Source: Fidelibacterota bacterium (GTDB taxonomy: Bacteria; Fidelibacterota; Marinisomatia; Marinisomatales; TCS55). From it: 17,864 nucleotides of DNA. The notes beneath the pieces are model-generated. The model was not told where the DNA came from and did no database searches. It worked only from the letters and a program-made list of their open reading frames with translations. The DNA lies in the NCBI GenBank assembly GCA_002713385.1, contig PAWC01000035.1, positions 1-17,864 on the forward strand, written 5' to 3'. Positions 6,930 to 16,369 of the stretch are shown here, one piece after another (position 1 is the stretch's first letter; the number at the start of each line of letters is the position of its first letter). The position numbers and the translations under genes were made by a program.

Positions 6930-7995
6930 ACCGTCCCTTTAATCTTATCCAACGCAATATATTCTTAAAGTTCCATTTGTATGCTCGTGTCAACAAATGA
7001 AGCGGTTCTTCAACGTTTGCAAAAGACGCTGCGATTTTTGCCATTTGCTGATCACTGAACCGTTCATACAGAATGCGGTTAATCAATGATAAATTTCTTT
7101 TCCTGTTCAAATCTCGCAGTATGCGTTTCGATGTTTGCACTTCACCTTTTAGATGTAATGCTGCAGTAAGACCAGAATTCATCGCCATCCTGATTCCAAA
7201 ACCAAAAAGAAAATCCTGAAAACCACCGGCTTCGCCAATACGAAATGGCCTTTGAAATAATTTCATGTTAAGAATGGAAAAACTTCCCCTGTAGCCAAAA
7301 ATGTTTTCATCGGGTATTAAAAATCCTTTTTTTCGAAAATAACCCATCGAGTTTTTTAATGGATCTGTTATGTCATTTTTTACTTTTTTGAAAGCCGTTG
7401 CCAATGTGGCTTTGCCATTCAGTATGATCAAATATGAATATCCTTTTGGAGCAAAATTTTTCCCTAACAATAAATGAACTTGATTATTTAAAGTTGTTTC
7501 AAAGTTTACCCCTTTAATATACGCTGCTGCTTTTTTTGACCCGGTGCTGTCAATATCAATTATCTCAGGTGCAGGCTTACCTAATTTGAAATCAACACCT
7601 GCTTTTTTGCACTGTTCAAACATTTGATGATCCAGGCAATCTTTATCTGGCCCGCGTTTGATCATATGAAAAAACGGCTGTTGTGATTGCACAACAAAAG
7701 GTGCTTTTTCCTTAGTATGAACGGTGAACTGATGAATTGGAATGGAACTCAATTTTTCATAATCAAAACCGTGTTCTGCAAAAAATTCTGACATGGATCG
7801 CTTGAAGATCCAATTTTCCAACCCTTCATAATCACCGTGCCTGCTTCCGCCTACCATTGATTGTTTCTCATAAACAACAACATCCTGACCGGCTTTTTTG
7901 AGATGTATGGCGGCAGACATTCCAGCTATACCGGCACCTGCTATTTTGATTGGGATTTGTTTTTGGATTGCTGGGAAAGAAAACAAGGTCAGCAA
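6910..7995 (-). CDS. FAD-dependent oxidoreductase, geranylgeranyl-reductase-like
   Basis: A 361-residue flavoprotein. The N-terminal dinucleotide-binding motif is IAGAGIAGMSAAIHLKKAG (Gly20, Gly22, Gly25) followed by an acidic residue, Glu43, expected to contact the FAD ribose. A second FAD motif, RIGEAGGFQDFLFGFGIRMA (about 252-271), resembles the GD-A-A-G-x(n)-G-x-GI segment of the geranylgeranyl reductase/squalene epoxidase-like group. Members reduce double bonds of isoprenoids or act as hydroxylases; the substrate here is unknown. The frame has no ATG before the FAD motif. The likely start is TTG at 7993-7995, overlapping the serA stop by 7 bp; a second TTG three codons later is an alternative. 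The gene is coupled to serA upstream and to the small membrane protein gene downstream. Confidence 0.82.
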   Translation of the reverse strand: MLTLFSFPAIQKQIPIKIAGAGIAGMSAAIHLKKAGQDVVVYEKQSMVGGSRHGDYEGLENWIFKRSMSEFFAEHGFDYEKLSSIPIHQFTVHTKEKAPFVVQSQQPFFHMIKRGPDKDCLDHQMFEQCKKAGVDFKLGKPAPEIIDIDSTGSKKAAAYIKGVNFETTLNNQVHLLLGKNFAPKGYSYLIILNGKATLATAFKKVKNDITDPLKNSMGYFRKKGFLIPDENIFGYRGSFSILNMKLFQRPFRIGEAGGFQDFLFGFGIRMAMNSGLTAALHLKGEVQTSKRILRDLNRKRNLSLINRILYERFSDQQMAKIAASFANVEEPLHLLTRAYKWNFKNILRWIRLKGRYEVRPA

Positions 7996-9563
7996 TGAAT
8001 TTGCTGGATGGATACAATTTCCGGCATATCAGTAAGTGCGGATAGGATATCTTCCGGCACTTCATTATCCACACGGATTACAGCGAATGCTTCACCATTA
8101 TCAGCATCGCGGCTTAATAAATATGCACCAATATTGATGTGGGCTGCACCTAAAGCTGAACCCACTTTTCCGATCACACCGGGAACATCCCTATTGCGAG
8201 CGAAGAGCATTGTACCTCTGGGTGTAATATCCATCTCATAGCCAAGGATATTCACCAATCGCAGGCGCTTGCCTTCAAAGACGCTGCCATTGATCTGATT
8301 TGTGCCATTTTCACCTGTTACTTTTGTGCGTATCAGGTTCGTGTACGAACTACAATCTGAAGTGTAGCTATGCTCAATTTTAATTCCCAAATCCACTGCA
8401 AGTGTTTCAGCATTAATATAATTTACACGGTCAGGAATGCGAGTTGACAGCATCCCTTTTAAAAATGCTAGTATAGCTGTTTTAGGTTCATCCATGGTTC
8501 CAGCACATTCCACGTGTATTTTATTGATGGCGCCTAATTCCAATTGGCTTTGGAGCTTGCCCATGATTTCAGATAATTCCAAACTAGGTTGGATTTCTTT
8601 CAGCTTGGCCAGATCAGAAATGGGCATATTAACAGCATTTGTCAATTTTTCATGAAGCAAATAATCCCTGACCTGGGCGCAGACTGCTCGGCTGACACCT
8701 TCTTTCGCTTCTTCAGTTGAAGCGCCTAAATGGGGAGTTAAAACAATATTTTTTGCTTTAACTAATGGATTGTCTTCACCTATAGGTTCTGACGTAAATA
8801 CGTCAATTGCTGCTCCACCAATCTTATCTTCGTTTAAAGCTTTTGCCAGATCAGCTTCATTAATAATACCTCCCCGAGCCACATTGATGATCCGTGCTGT
8901 ATCTTTCATCTGGCAGAGGCGATCGTAATCAAATAGATTTTTCGTAGAATCAATGAGTGGAACGTGCAGTGTAATATAATCTGATACGGTTGTTAATGTA
9001 TCTAGATCAACAACTTGCACTTCATCTTCATTGAACATATCCTGACTTACATATGGATCATAACCCATAATGTTCATATTGAAAGAGCGGCAGTGCTGGA
9101 TCACTTCCCTGCCGATTTTTCCTAAACCAACAACGCCAAGTGTTTTATTGCGCAATTCCGAACCAACCAATGCATTTCGATTCCATTCTCCTTTTACGAT
9201 ACCTCCATGTCCAATGGGAATATTTCGAGACAGCGCCAGCATCATAGCCACAGTGTGTTCAGCTGCAGAAATTGTATTCACATCCGGAGTGTTCATGACT
9301 ACAACACCTTTTCGAGTAGCAGCCTCAAGATCAATATTATCAATCCCTACACCTGCACGGCCAATCACATGTAAATGTTCCGCGTTTTTGATCATATCTG
9401 CGGTAACTTTTGTGCCGCTACGGACAACCCAGCCACGAATATCTTTACTGGCTTCCGCCTTTTCTTCTGCAGTTGCATCGGGAAGATACACAACTTCCAG
9501 ATTGGCATCTTTCAGTATAGCCATACCGGCATCGGTTATGGGATCAGAAACGAGAATTTTCAT
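7989..9563 (-). CDS. serA: D-3-phosphoglycerate dehydrogenase
   Basis: A 524-residue long-form SerA that oxidises 3-phosphoglycerate to 3-phosphohydroxypyruvate with NAD+, the first committed step of serine synthesis. The NAD motif is GVVGLGKIG (Gly146-Gly151). The catalytic residues fit the D-2-hydroxyacid dehydrogenase family: Arg230 (INVARGGI), Glu259 (FTSEP) and His278 (TPHLGAS). Residues about 310-440 are the allosteric substrate-binding (ASB) intervening domain, and residues about 452-524 are an ACT domain ([17 protein letters not shown]), which in homologues mediates serine feedback inhibition. It is the length of the Bacillus and Mycobacterium long form. It starts at ATG 9561-9563 inside the last 20 bases of acn, and its stop overlaps the next gene by 7 bp, so it is part of a coupled acn-serA-flavoprotein unit. 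Confidence 0.96.
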   Translation of the reverse strand: MKILVSDPITDAGMAILKDANLEVVYLPDATAEEKAEASKDIRGWVVRSGTKVTADMIKNAEHLHVIGRAGVGIDNIDLEAATRKGVVVMNTPDVNTISAAEHTVAMMLALSRNIPIGHGGIVKGEWNRNALVGSELRNKTLGVVGLGKIGREVIQHCRSFNMNIMGYDPYVSQDMFNEDEVQVVDLDTLTTVSDYITLHVPLIDSTKNLFDYDRLCQMKDTARIINVARGGIINEADLAKALNEDKIGGAAIDVFTSEPIGEDNPLVKAKNIVLTPHLGASTEEAKEGVSRAVCAQVRDYLLHEKLTNAVNMPISDLAKLKEIQPSLELSEIMGKLQSQLELGAINKIHVECAGTMDEPKTAILAFLKGMLSTRIPDRVNYINAETLAVDLGIKIEHSYTSDCSSYTNLIRTKVTGENGTNQINGSVFEGKRLRLVNILGYEMDITPRGTMLFARNRDVPGVIGKVGSALGAAHINIGAYLLSRDADNGEAFAVIRVDNEVPEDILSALTDMPEIVSIQQIHC

Positions 9564-11829
9564 GGTGGATTTTGCTTTTTTTAGAGCGAATCAAGTTAAG
9601 GGCTGAACCTGCTTTGAACCAATCAATCTGTGTTTGATTGCAGGTATGGTTACACATAACCGTTACTGTGGAACCGTCATCATGAGTTACGTTTAAAGTC
9701 AATTGATTTCCGGGAGAAAATTGATTTAAATCAATAAAATCAAAGGAGTCATCTTCCTGAATCTTGTCATAGTCATCTTTATCAGCAAACGTAAGGGCCA
9801 GCATACCCTGTTTCTTCAAATTAGTTTCATGAATCCTGGCAAATGATCGTACGAGTACCACACGAACACCCAAATGCCTTGGCTCCATGGCAGCATGTTC
9901 ACGGGAAGATCCTTCCCCATAATTTTCATCACCCACAACGATTGTAGAAACACCTGCAGCTTTATATGCACGCTGCACATCTGGTACAGTGTCATTTTCT
10001 CCAGTCAATTGATTCTTTACAATATTTGTTTTATCTGTGTAATAATTGACTGCACCGGTGAGCATATTGTTGGAAATATTATCCAAATGACCGCGAAATC
10101 GAAGCCAGGGTCCAGCCATGGAAATATGGTCGGTGGTACATTTGCCTTTTGCTTTAATCAGCAATTTCATCCCGGTGATATTTTCGCCATCCCATGGTTC
10201 AAAAGGTGATAGTAATGCTAAACGCTCCGAACCTGGATTAACCACCACTTCAATTCCACTGCCGTCAGCAACTGCTCCCTGGTAACCTAGATCTTCCACC
10301 GCAAAACCATTTTTAGGCAGATCATCACCAACCGGCGGATCCAATTTCACTTCTTCCCCCTGCTCATTGATCAATGTATCTCTGGTAGGATCAAAGGTCA
10401 GGTCACCTGCAATTGCCAGGGCAGTCACCAATTCCGGTGAGCCCACAAATGCATGGGTATTCGGGTTGCCATCATTTCGTTTGGAAAAATTGCGATTGAA
10501 GGAAGTCACAATTGTATTCTTCCTGTCGGGATCATCGCTATGCCTTGCCCACTGTCCGATGCACGGTCCACAGGCGTTTGCCAGCACAACACCGCCCATT
10601 TTACCGAATGTTTCAAGAAACCCATCCCGTTCAACTGTAAAACGTACTTGCTCGCTTCCCGGTGTGATTGTGAATTCACTCTTTACTTTCAACTTTTTTT
10701 TAACGGCCTGTTTAGCGATGGATGCTGAACGGGAAATATCCTCGTATGATGAATTTGTACATGAACCAATCAGTCCAACCTCTATATCTGTAGGCCAATT
10801 ATTATCAGCTGATACTTTTGCCATTTCAGATATTGGCGTTGCTCTGTCAGGTGTAAAAGGACCATTTAAATGAGGTTCCAATTCTGATAAATTTATCTCA
10901 ATCAACTGGTCATAAAATTCTTCAGGATTATCTAAAACAGCATCATCAGCCCGGAGGTGTTCGGCCACTTTATCAGCTAACCGTGCGACTTCATCGCGGC
11001 TTGTGGCCTTTAAATATTTTGCCATCTGATCATCGTAGGCAAAGATGGAAGTGGTCGCGCCGATTTCAGCACCCATATTGCAGATGGTGCCTTTTCCAGT
11101 GCAAGACAACTTCTTTGCTCCGGAACCAAAGTATTCGACGATGGCGCCTGTCCCACCCTTCACTGTAAGGATGCCGGCTACTTTTAATATGATATCCTTT
11201 GCCGATGTCCATCCGCTCATTTCGCCAGTGAGTTTGACGCCAATAAGTTTAGGGAACTTCAATTCCCAGGGCATGTCCGCCATAACGTCCACTGCATCCG
11301 CTCCGCCTACACCGATGGCAATCATGCCCAGACCTCCGGCATTGACTGTGTGGCTGTCGGTGCCGATCATCATTCCGCCCGGGAATGCATAATTCTCCAA
11401 CACAACCTGATGGATGATACCAGCACCCGGCTTCCAAAAACCAATGCCATATTTGTTCGAAACTGTCTCCAGAAAATTATATACTTCTCCATTTGTATCC
11501 ATGGCGGTCGCCAAGTCCTGACCAGCGCCAACTTTAGCCTGGATTAAATGATCACAATGAACTGTGGATGGAACAGCAGTTTTATCTTTCCCGGCCATCA
11601 TGAATTGCAATAAGGCCATCTGCGCCGTTGCATCCTGCATAGCTACGCGGTCCGGAGTGAAGTCTACATATGACTCACCTCGCTCATATTTTTCAACACC
11701 TTCAGCAAATAAATGAGCATAAAGAATTTTTTCAGATAGGGTTAAAGGTCGTCCGACTTCTTTTCGGGCAGCATTCACTCGTGCAGCCAAAGTGCTGTAA
11801 ACACTTTTAATCATTTCCAAGTCAAACAC
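9544..11829 (-). CDS. acn: Aconitate hydratase, mitochondrial-type
   Basis: A 761-residue aconitase that interconverts citrate and isocitrate through cis-aconitate in the TCA cycle. The 4Fe-4S ligands are Cys357 (GSCTNSS) and Cys420/Cys423 (ANACGPC). Substrate-site features include HCDHLI, TDSHT and [10 protein letters not shown] near the C-terminus. The length and N-terminus resemble the mitochondrial-type enzyme, not the approximately 890-residue AcnA or the AcnB layout. The start is GTG at 11827-11829, supported by AGGA (minus strand, 11837-11840) 7 bp ahead; the ATG five codons later has no comparable site. It overlaps serA by 20 bp. A promoter-like pair with a palindrome lies upstream. 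It is the first gene of the leftward block. Confidence 0.95.
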   Translation of the reverse strand: MFDLEMIKSVYSTLAARVNAARKEVGRPLTLSEKILYAHLFAEGVEKYERGESYVDFTPDRVAMQDATAQMALLQFMMAGKDKTAVPSTVHCDHLIQAKVGAGQDLATAMDTNGEVYNFLETVSNKYGIGFWKPGAGIIHQVVLENYAFPGGMMIGTDSHTVNAGGLGMIAIGVGGADAVDVMADMPWELKFPKLIGVKLTGEMSGWTSAKDIILKVAGILTVKGGTGAIVEYFGSGAKKLSCTGKGTICNMGAEIGATTSIFAYDDQMAKYLKATSRDEVARLADKVAEHLRADDAVLDNPEEFYDQLIEINLSELEPHLNGPFTPDRATPISEMAKVSADNNWPTDIEVGLIGSCTNSSYEDISRSASIAKQAVKKKLKVKSEFTITPGSEQVRFTVERDGFLETFGKMGGVVLANACGPCIGQWARHSDDPDRKNTIVTSFNRNFSKRNDGNPNTHAFVGSPELVTALAIAGDLTFDPTRDTLINEQGEEVKLDPPVGDDLPKNGFAVEDLGYQGAVADGSGIEVVVNPGSERLALLSPFEPWDGENITGMKLLIKAKGKCTTDHISMAGPWLRFRGHLDNISNNMLTGAVNYYTDKTNIVKNQLTGENDTVPDVQRAYKAAGVSTIVVGDENYGEGSSREHAAMEPRHLGVRVVLVRSFARIHETNLKKQGMLALTFADKDDYDKIQEDDSFDFIDLNQFSPGNQLTLNVTHDDGSTVTVMCNHTCNQTQIDWFKAGSALNLIRSKKSKIHHENSRF

Positions 11830-11853
11830 AGGATTTTCCTAATATTAAATTTG

Positions 11854-11882
11854 AATATAGAATTGGAACAGAATCTGTTAAA
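11854..11882 (-). promoter_or_regulatory. Probable acn promoter with palindrome in the spacer
   Basis: On the minus strand TTTAAC (11877-11882) and TATATT (11854-11859) are exactly 17 bp apart and would start transcription about 18 nt before the GTG of acn, followed by the AGGA ribosome site. Within the spacer, AACAGA (11867-11872) and TCTGTT (11874-11879) form a perfect inverted repeat with a single central base, a plausible repressor operator. The 138-bp divergent gap (11830-11967) must also hold the porU-like promoter, for which I saw no convincing boxes. Confidence 0.45.
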
Positions 11883-11967
11883 TCTCGTACGATTTCAGTA
11901 GATAAACTTACACACTTCACCAATTATTATTCAATTTCAATACAGAGCAATCTCAGTAAATTTCAAT

Positions 11968-14900
11968 ATGATAACTGGCCCGAAATATCTTTTATACCTT
12001 TTATTAATATCATTTTTAACTGCCGGCACTGATTGGCGAACCCTACATTCATCTAAAGACAGATTAACCATAGAAGTTATTTTTGACATCAATCCTGATG
12101 ATAAACTGGAACCGCTCACGCTCCTGATTGGACTGCCAGCTAACGAATTACCCAGCATAAATGTGCGCTCATTCAACAAACAAAAAATGGGAATTGTAGA
12201 CATTTCTGACAATGGCGGTGTCAAATGGATTAACCAGCAAAAAGTCCGTCAGCTTGAAACAGCTACACTTGAAATTCATCCACAGGCAAATGGAAATTAT
12301 TATTTTCAAAATTTCATAATTGATGTATACTTTCAATCAAACAAGTCAAAAACAATTAGAGCCAACAAAAACCAACGTTCATTCTTAAAGCAGCGTATAA
12401 TGAATTGGGATATAGCACAAAATTGGTTTCAGCCCCAAAAAAGAAAACAGAAAAGAAGTGTTAATTTTCCCAATGGTACTTGGATAAAGTTCAACGTAGA
12501 TGCTGATCAAATGGTTTCCATCAGTGGTGCAGATTTAATTGATTTAAGCAGTTCATTCCAACAAAATGATCCGCGCAGTTTTATGCTGTTTACCGGATCA
12601 TCATTGGGGAGAGATCGCAGTTCGACTGTAATCAATTCAGTGTCTTATAATTCTATGACAGAAAATCTCGTGGAAACAGCAATCGAATTTTCAGGAGAGG
12701 AAAATGGATCGTTGGATGCAGATGATAAAATATTCTTTTACGGACGTGGAGCCAGCGGTTTTGATTTGGATGTTGATGCTATAAACCACCAACAGAATAT
12801 TTATTTTACAGCAAACACTTATTGGCTGCTCATTCCGGATGACTCATCATTACGTGGAAAAAGAGTTACTGCTTTTGATGCGCCTATATCAACAAGCCTC
12901 ACTTTGGATTATGCAACTTCATTTCTTCATATTGAAAATGATGTTATCAATCCATTTAAAAGTGGTTTGGCCTGGACAGGTCCATCATTTGGCCGGGGAG
13001 CCAGTTATACAATAATTCCAACGTTGAATGATATTAAAACATCAGTTGATGCAGATTTTACAATAGCAATCCGAGGCAGTTCATCTGATATTGAATATAT
13101 TGCCAATCCACAGCACATCATTGATGTATATCTGAATTCCCGGGATGATCTTAAAGCAAATTTTAATTATACCGGATTGAGCAAACAGACGAAATCATTT
13201 ATCGTCAGCGGTTCAGAATTAGTAGATGGTGTCAATCTTATTTATCTGGACAATAATTCAACTTCCAGTTATTCCCTGCCCCATTTCGATCATGCAACAG
13301 TAAACTACGGTCGGCAACTGAACGCTAATAACAGCCCTTTTGAATTTTATGCTCCAATCCACAGCAATACAGTCGCTTTTACACTTACAGGATCTTTAAC
13401 ACCTTCTGTTTGGGATATTACACGGATTACAAATCCAAAACGTGTAAATGTAGAATCAGTCGGCGATGATTATTCAATAGCAGTTGATCTTCCCGTTGAT
13501 ACACTTTCAAGATTCATTGTTTTTGATGATAATGATGTACAAATCATCACGGAATTGGAATTGTTGAATAATCAAGATTTCACTTCATTGCGCAATCATG
13601 AACAGGGAGTAGATCATCTCGTTATTGGACCTGAAGAATTCTTCAACGCTGGGCAGATACTCATTGATCATCGCGGCAGTTCGCGCTTCATCGCACTTGA
13701 GGATATTTATGATGAATTCTCCGGCGGCAATGCTGATCCGACAGCCATACGTTCTTTCATACAGTGGACCCAGGAAGAATGGGATGCTCCACAGCCATAT
13801 TGTGTTTTACTTCTGGGAGACACGGACTACGATTACAGAAATATTACTGGTGCATCCACAAGCAAAGTACCAACTATTATAACCGGTGCTTATAGTAATC
13901 GTGCCGTTGATGATCGGCTGGTAGCAATTAGTGGAAGAATCCCTGATCTGGCGGTAGGCCGCTATCCTGCAAAATCCGTAAGTGAAGTTGAAGATTTCGT
14001 GGAAAAAATTATTGAATATGAAACAAATCCTGTCATGGGTTATTGGCGTCAGCGTGTAACACTCATTGCTGATGATGCTGCACGGCCGGAAGATGGTGGC
14101 GCAGGTGGTTCTGTTTCATTGGGTAAAAGCCATACTAATAATTCTGAAAATACTGCTGCTTGGATTTCACCCAGAGTTGAAGTTTATAAACTATATTTAA
14201 TGGAATTTCCTGAAGTGAGCGACGCATCTTCATATGGAGTTGTAAAACCCGATGCAACCGATGCACTCATGGAAACACTTACCGAAGGTACAGCCATCAT
14301 CAATTTCATTGGCCATGGATCAGAACATCAATGGGCTCAGGAGAAGCTCCTGATGCAGGATCGCGGTGATATAAATCGAATAAGTACGGATATGAAATTA
14401 CCCATATGGATCGCAGGGACCTGTTCCTGGGGGCATTTTGATTTCATTGATGTAGAATCTTTTGCGGAAGAATTAATACGTCAACCTATGGAAGGCGCAG
14501 CGGCCATTATCACGACTAGTAGGGCGATAGGTGTTTCTTCCAACGCCGCCTATATTGAAAAAATATTTAAAGCCATCTTTCCTGACCTGGACATAACTAA
14601 TGAACCGGTTGGGGTCGTTTTGCAATCTGTAAAAGATGGCAACAATAGCGGTGAATTATTTCATTTATTTGGGGATCCAGCAATGCCCTTACCTATTCCC
14701 AATATGACTGTTAATTTAACTGACGTTAATCCTGACACATTAAAATCTTTAGATACTGCACGCGTATTTGGTGAACAAAATATTTCGTCAACAGCAACCG
14801 GAAATGGCGTTGTCAGGCTGGCAGATGCAGAACGTGAAATCACACGTCAGTATAACATCAATTCAACAACGCAAGAAATTTCATACACACTCCCCGGGCC

Positions 14901-15732
14901 AACATTGTTTAAAGGTCTGTTTGCAATCAATGGAGATAATTTCAGTGCACGCATGCGTATTCCAAAAGATATTTCATATTATTCAACTCCGGCGCGATGT
15001 AATGTTTATATTCAACTGGAAACAGATCCACCAGTAGAAGCTTTGGGTATTTTAAATAATGTATACCTGAAAGGTGGAATACCCGTCCAAGACACTCAGG
15101 GACCCATTATATCATTTGAAACAAAAACTGGAAGACTACTGCGTAATAATGATCATTTACAAAGCGATGAAGACGTGTTCTTGCGGCTCTCTGACCCACT
15201 AGGTATTAATGTAACTGGAGTGGTTGGACATGAGATCATGATCACCGATTTAAGTAATGATTCAAAAAGTTATCTTTCTAATAAATTTATTTATGACGAA
15301 AACAGCATTACTACAGGTGTTTTATCTATTCCATTCGATAAGAATAAAGAAACACTTACCCTGCATATTAAGGCCTGGGACAATGCCAACAATCCTGCTG
15401 AAAAAAATATCTCATTATATATACTGTCCAAGCAAAAATTTCAGATTATGAATGTATTGAATTTCCCGAATCCCTATGCAACGAAAACACAATTCGCTTT
15501 TGAATTAACAGCATCCGCAACAGTATCAATAGATGTATATACTTTAGGTGGACGTCGAGTCATCGCAATAACCGAAGAAGAACCATTTTCAAGCGGGTAC
15601 AATTATATTAACTGGGATGGCCGTGACGCTTATGGCGAGGCTTTGGCAAACGGTGTTTATATTTACCGCTTAAAAGCGGATGACGGAAATGAAAGTGTAA
15701 CTGTGATCAGAAAGCTTGCCAAATTTCAGTGA
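11968..15732 (+). CDS. porU: PorU-like C25 family cysteine peptidase (gingipain fold) with T9SS-type C-terminal domain
   Basis: A 1254-residue secreted protein. Residues 1-20 are a signal peptide. Residues about 160-300 resemble the PorU N-terminal domain (WIKFNVDADQMVSISGADL; DADDKIFFYGRGASG). The caspase-like C25 domain spans about 545-910: the LLLGDTDYDYRN strand (614-626), PDLAVGRYPAKSVSEVEDFV, and the catalytic pair His783 (FIGHGSEHQW) and Cys819 (IAGTCSWGHFD). Both active-site residues are present. Residues about 1160-1254 form a FlgD-like/T9SS type A sorting domain ending DGRDAYGEALANGVYIYRLK. In Porphyromonas PorU is the sortase that removes C-terminal signals from T9SS cargo and attaches them to A-LPS on the surface. 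Sortase versus ordinary C25 peptidase cannot be fully separated here; the N-terminal similarity favours PorU. It has no Shine-Dalgarno sequence and overlaps maf as GTGA. Confidence 0.85.
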   Translation: MITGPKYLLYLLLISFLTAGTDWRTLHSSKDRLTIEVIFDINPDDKLEPLTLLIGLPANELPSINVRSFNKQKMGIVDISDNGGVKWINQQKVRQLETATLEIHPQANGNYYFQNFIIDVYFQSNKSKTIRANKNQRSFLKQRIMNWDIAQNWFQPQKRKQKRSVNFPNGTWIKFNVDADQMVSISGADLIDLSSSFQQNDPRSFMLFTGSSLGRDRSSTVINSVSYNSMTENLVETAIEFSGEENGSLDADDKIFFYGRGASGFDLDVDAINHQQNIYFTANTYWLLIPDDSSLRGKRVTAFDAPISTSLTLDYATSFLHIENDVINPFKSGLAWTGPSFGRGASYTIIPTLNDIKTSVDADFTIAIRGSSSDIEYIANPQHIIDVYLNSRDDLKANFNYTGLSKQTKSFIVSGSELVDGVNLIYLDNNSTSSYSLPHFDHATVNYGRQLNANNSPFEFYAPIHSNTVAFTLTGSLTPSVWDITRITNPKRVNVESVGDDYSIAVDLPVDTLSRFIVFDDNDVQIITELELLNNQDFTSLRNHEQGVDHLVIGPEEFFNAGQILIDHRGSSRFIALEDIYDEFSGGNADPTAIRSFIQWTQEEWDAPQPYCVLLLGDTDYDYRNITGASTSKVPTIITGAYSNRAVDDRLVAISGRIPDLAVGRYPAKSVSEVEDFVEKIIEYETNPVMGYWRQRVTLIADDAARPEDGGAGGSVSLGKSHTNNSENTAAWISPRVEVYKLYLMEFPEVSDASSYGVVKPDATDALMETLTEGTAIINFIGHGSEHQWAQEKLLMQDRGDINRISTDMKLPIWIAGTCSWGHFDFIDVESFAEELIRQPMEGAAAIITTSRAIGVSSNAAYIEKIFKAIFPDLDITNEPVGVVLQSVKDGNNSGELFHLFGDPAMPLPIPNMTVNLTDVNPDTLKSLDTARVFGEQNISSTATGNGVVRLADAEREITRQYNINSTTQEISYTLPGPTLFKGLFAINGDNFSARMRIPKDISYYSTPARCNVYIQLETDPPVEALGILNNVYLKGGIPVQDTQGPIISFETKTGRLLRNNDHLQSDEDVFLRLSDPLGINVTGVVGHEIMITDLSNDSKSYLSNKFIYDENSITTGVLSIPFDKNKETLTLHIKAWDNANNPAEKNISLYILSKQKFQIMNVLNFPNPYATKTQFAFELTASATVSIDVYTLGGRRVIAITEEEPFSSGYNYINWDGRDAYGEALANGVYIYRLKADDGNESVTVIRKLAKFQ

Positions 15733-16304
15733 TTCAACCATATCCAATAATTCTCGCTTCTAATTCACCACGCCGAAAACAACTCTTGGAAATGATCGAC
15801 ATCGAGTTTACTGTTCAACCAAGTACTATTTTTGAAGATTTTAGCCTTGGTTTTAAACCTGAAGATTTCGTGCAACATTATGCTAAAGAAAAATCGTTAG
15901 ATATCGCCAATCGAAATAAAGGTCATTTAGTTATCGGCGCAGATACTATAGTCTTTTTCAATCATAAAATATTGGGTAAACCCAAAAATGAAGATGATAG
16001 CTTCAAAATGCTGAAATCACTCTCTGGCCAAACGCATACTGTTTTTACCGGTGTTTCGTTAAACCATATTGATGAAGGTATAAGTAATACTTTTTTTGAG
16101 CAAACAAATGTTACATTTAATAAATTAAGTGATTCTGATATATATTATTATTTAAAAACTTACAAGCCTTTAGACAAAGCAGGGAGTTATGGAATCCAAG
16201 ATTGGTTTGCTGTATGTGTAAATCGAATTGAAGGCTGTTTTTATAATGTAATGGGCTTTCCACTCTCAGCTTTTTATACTCATTATAAAAAATATATTAG
16301 ATAA
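15729..16304 (+). CDS. maf: Maf-family nucleoside triphosphate pyrophosphatase
   Basis: A 191-residue Maf protein that hydrolyses non-canonical or modified NTPs, or dTTP/UTP, to monophosphate and pyrophosphate. The signature loop is ASNSPRRKQLL (Ser11-Arg16), the catalytic acid is in IGADTIV (Asp72), and the substrate-binding GKPKN motif and LSGQTHTVFTGVSL are conserved. The C-terminal LDKAGSYGIQDWFAVCVNRIEG matches the usual Maf ending. Length is typical. The start is GTG at 15729-15731, sharing GTGA with the porU stop; no earlier or later ATG is compatible with the N-terminal strand. Maf overproduction blocks septation in Bacillus, and the gene is often near division genes; here it is followed by a rodZ-like gene and the dcw cluster. 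Confidence 0.93.
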   Translation: MIQPYPIILASNSPRRKQLLEMIDIEFTVQPSTIFEDFSLGFKPEDFVQHYAKEKSLDIANRNKGHLVIGADTIVFFNHKILGKPKNEDDSFKMLKSLSGQTHTVFTGVSLNHIDEGISNTFFEQTNVTFNKLSDSDIYYYLKTYKPLDKAGSYGIQDWFAVCVNRIEGCFYNVMGFPLSAFYTHYKKYIR

Positions 16305-16369
16305 CTCAACAATTGTATTGTTAGCAAATAATTGAGTCGATTAATTTAATGGGCTATTTTCATTGAATT

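Noticed and set aside
7986..7998. In-frame TGA at the end of serA considered as a selenocysteine codon because selC is present
   Set aside because: SerA has full length at this TGA with a complete ACT domain, and the next gene starts there in another frame; no selenoprotein pattern follows.
9070..9606. Long open frame of 178 codons on the + strand opposite serA
   Set aside because: It is antisense to the well-conserved serA Rossmann and catalytic regions and its translation shows no domain or natural composition; a shadow of serA codon use.
10367..10873. Open frame of 168 codons on the + strand opposite acn
   Set aside because: Antisense to conserved aconitase cluster-binding regions, with no recognisable domain or start signal; a shadow frame.
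13625..13882. Overlapping + strand frame of 85 codons inside the porU-like gene
   Set aside because: It is out of frame with the C25 domain, which is continuous and carries the family motifs here, so it is not a real gene.
16305..16337. Possible hairpin AACAAT/ATTGTT with outer CTCAA/TTGAG between maf and rodZ
   Set aside because: The inner and outer stems share bases and cannot form together, the stems are AT-rich and no U tract follows, so a terminator call is not supported.
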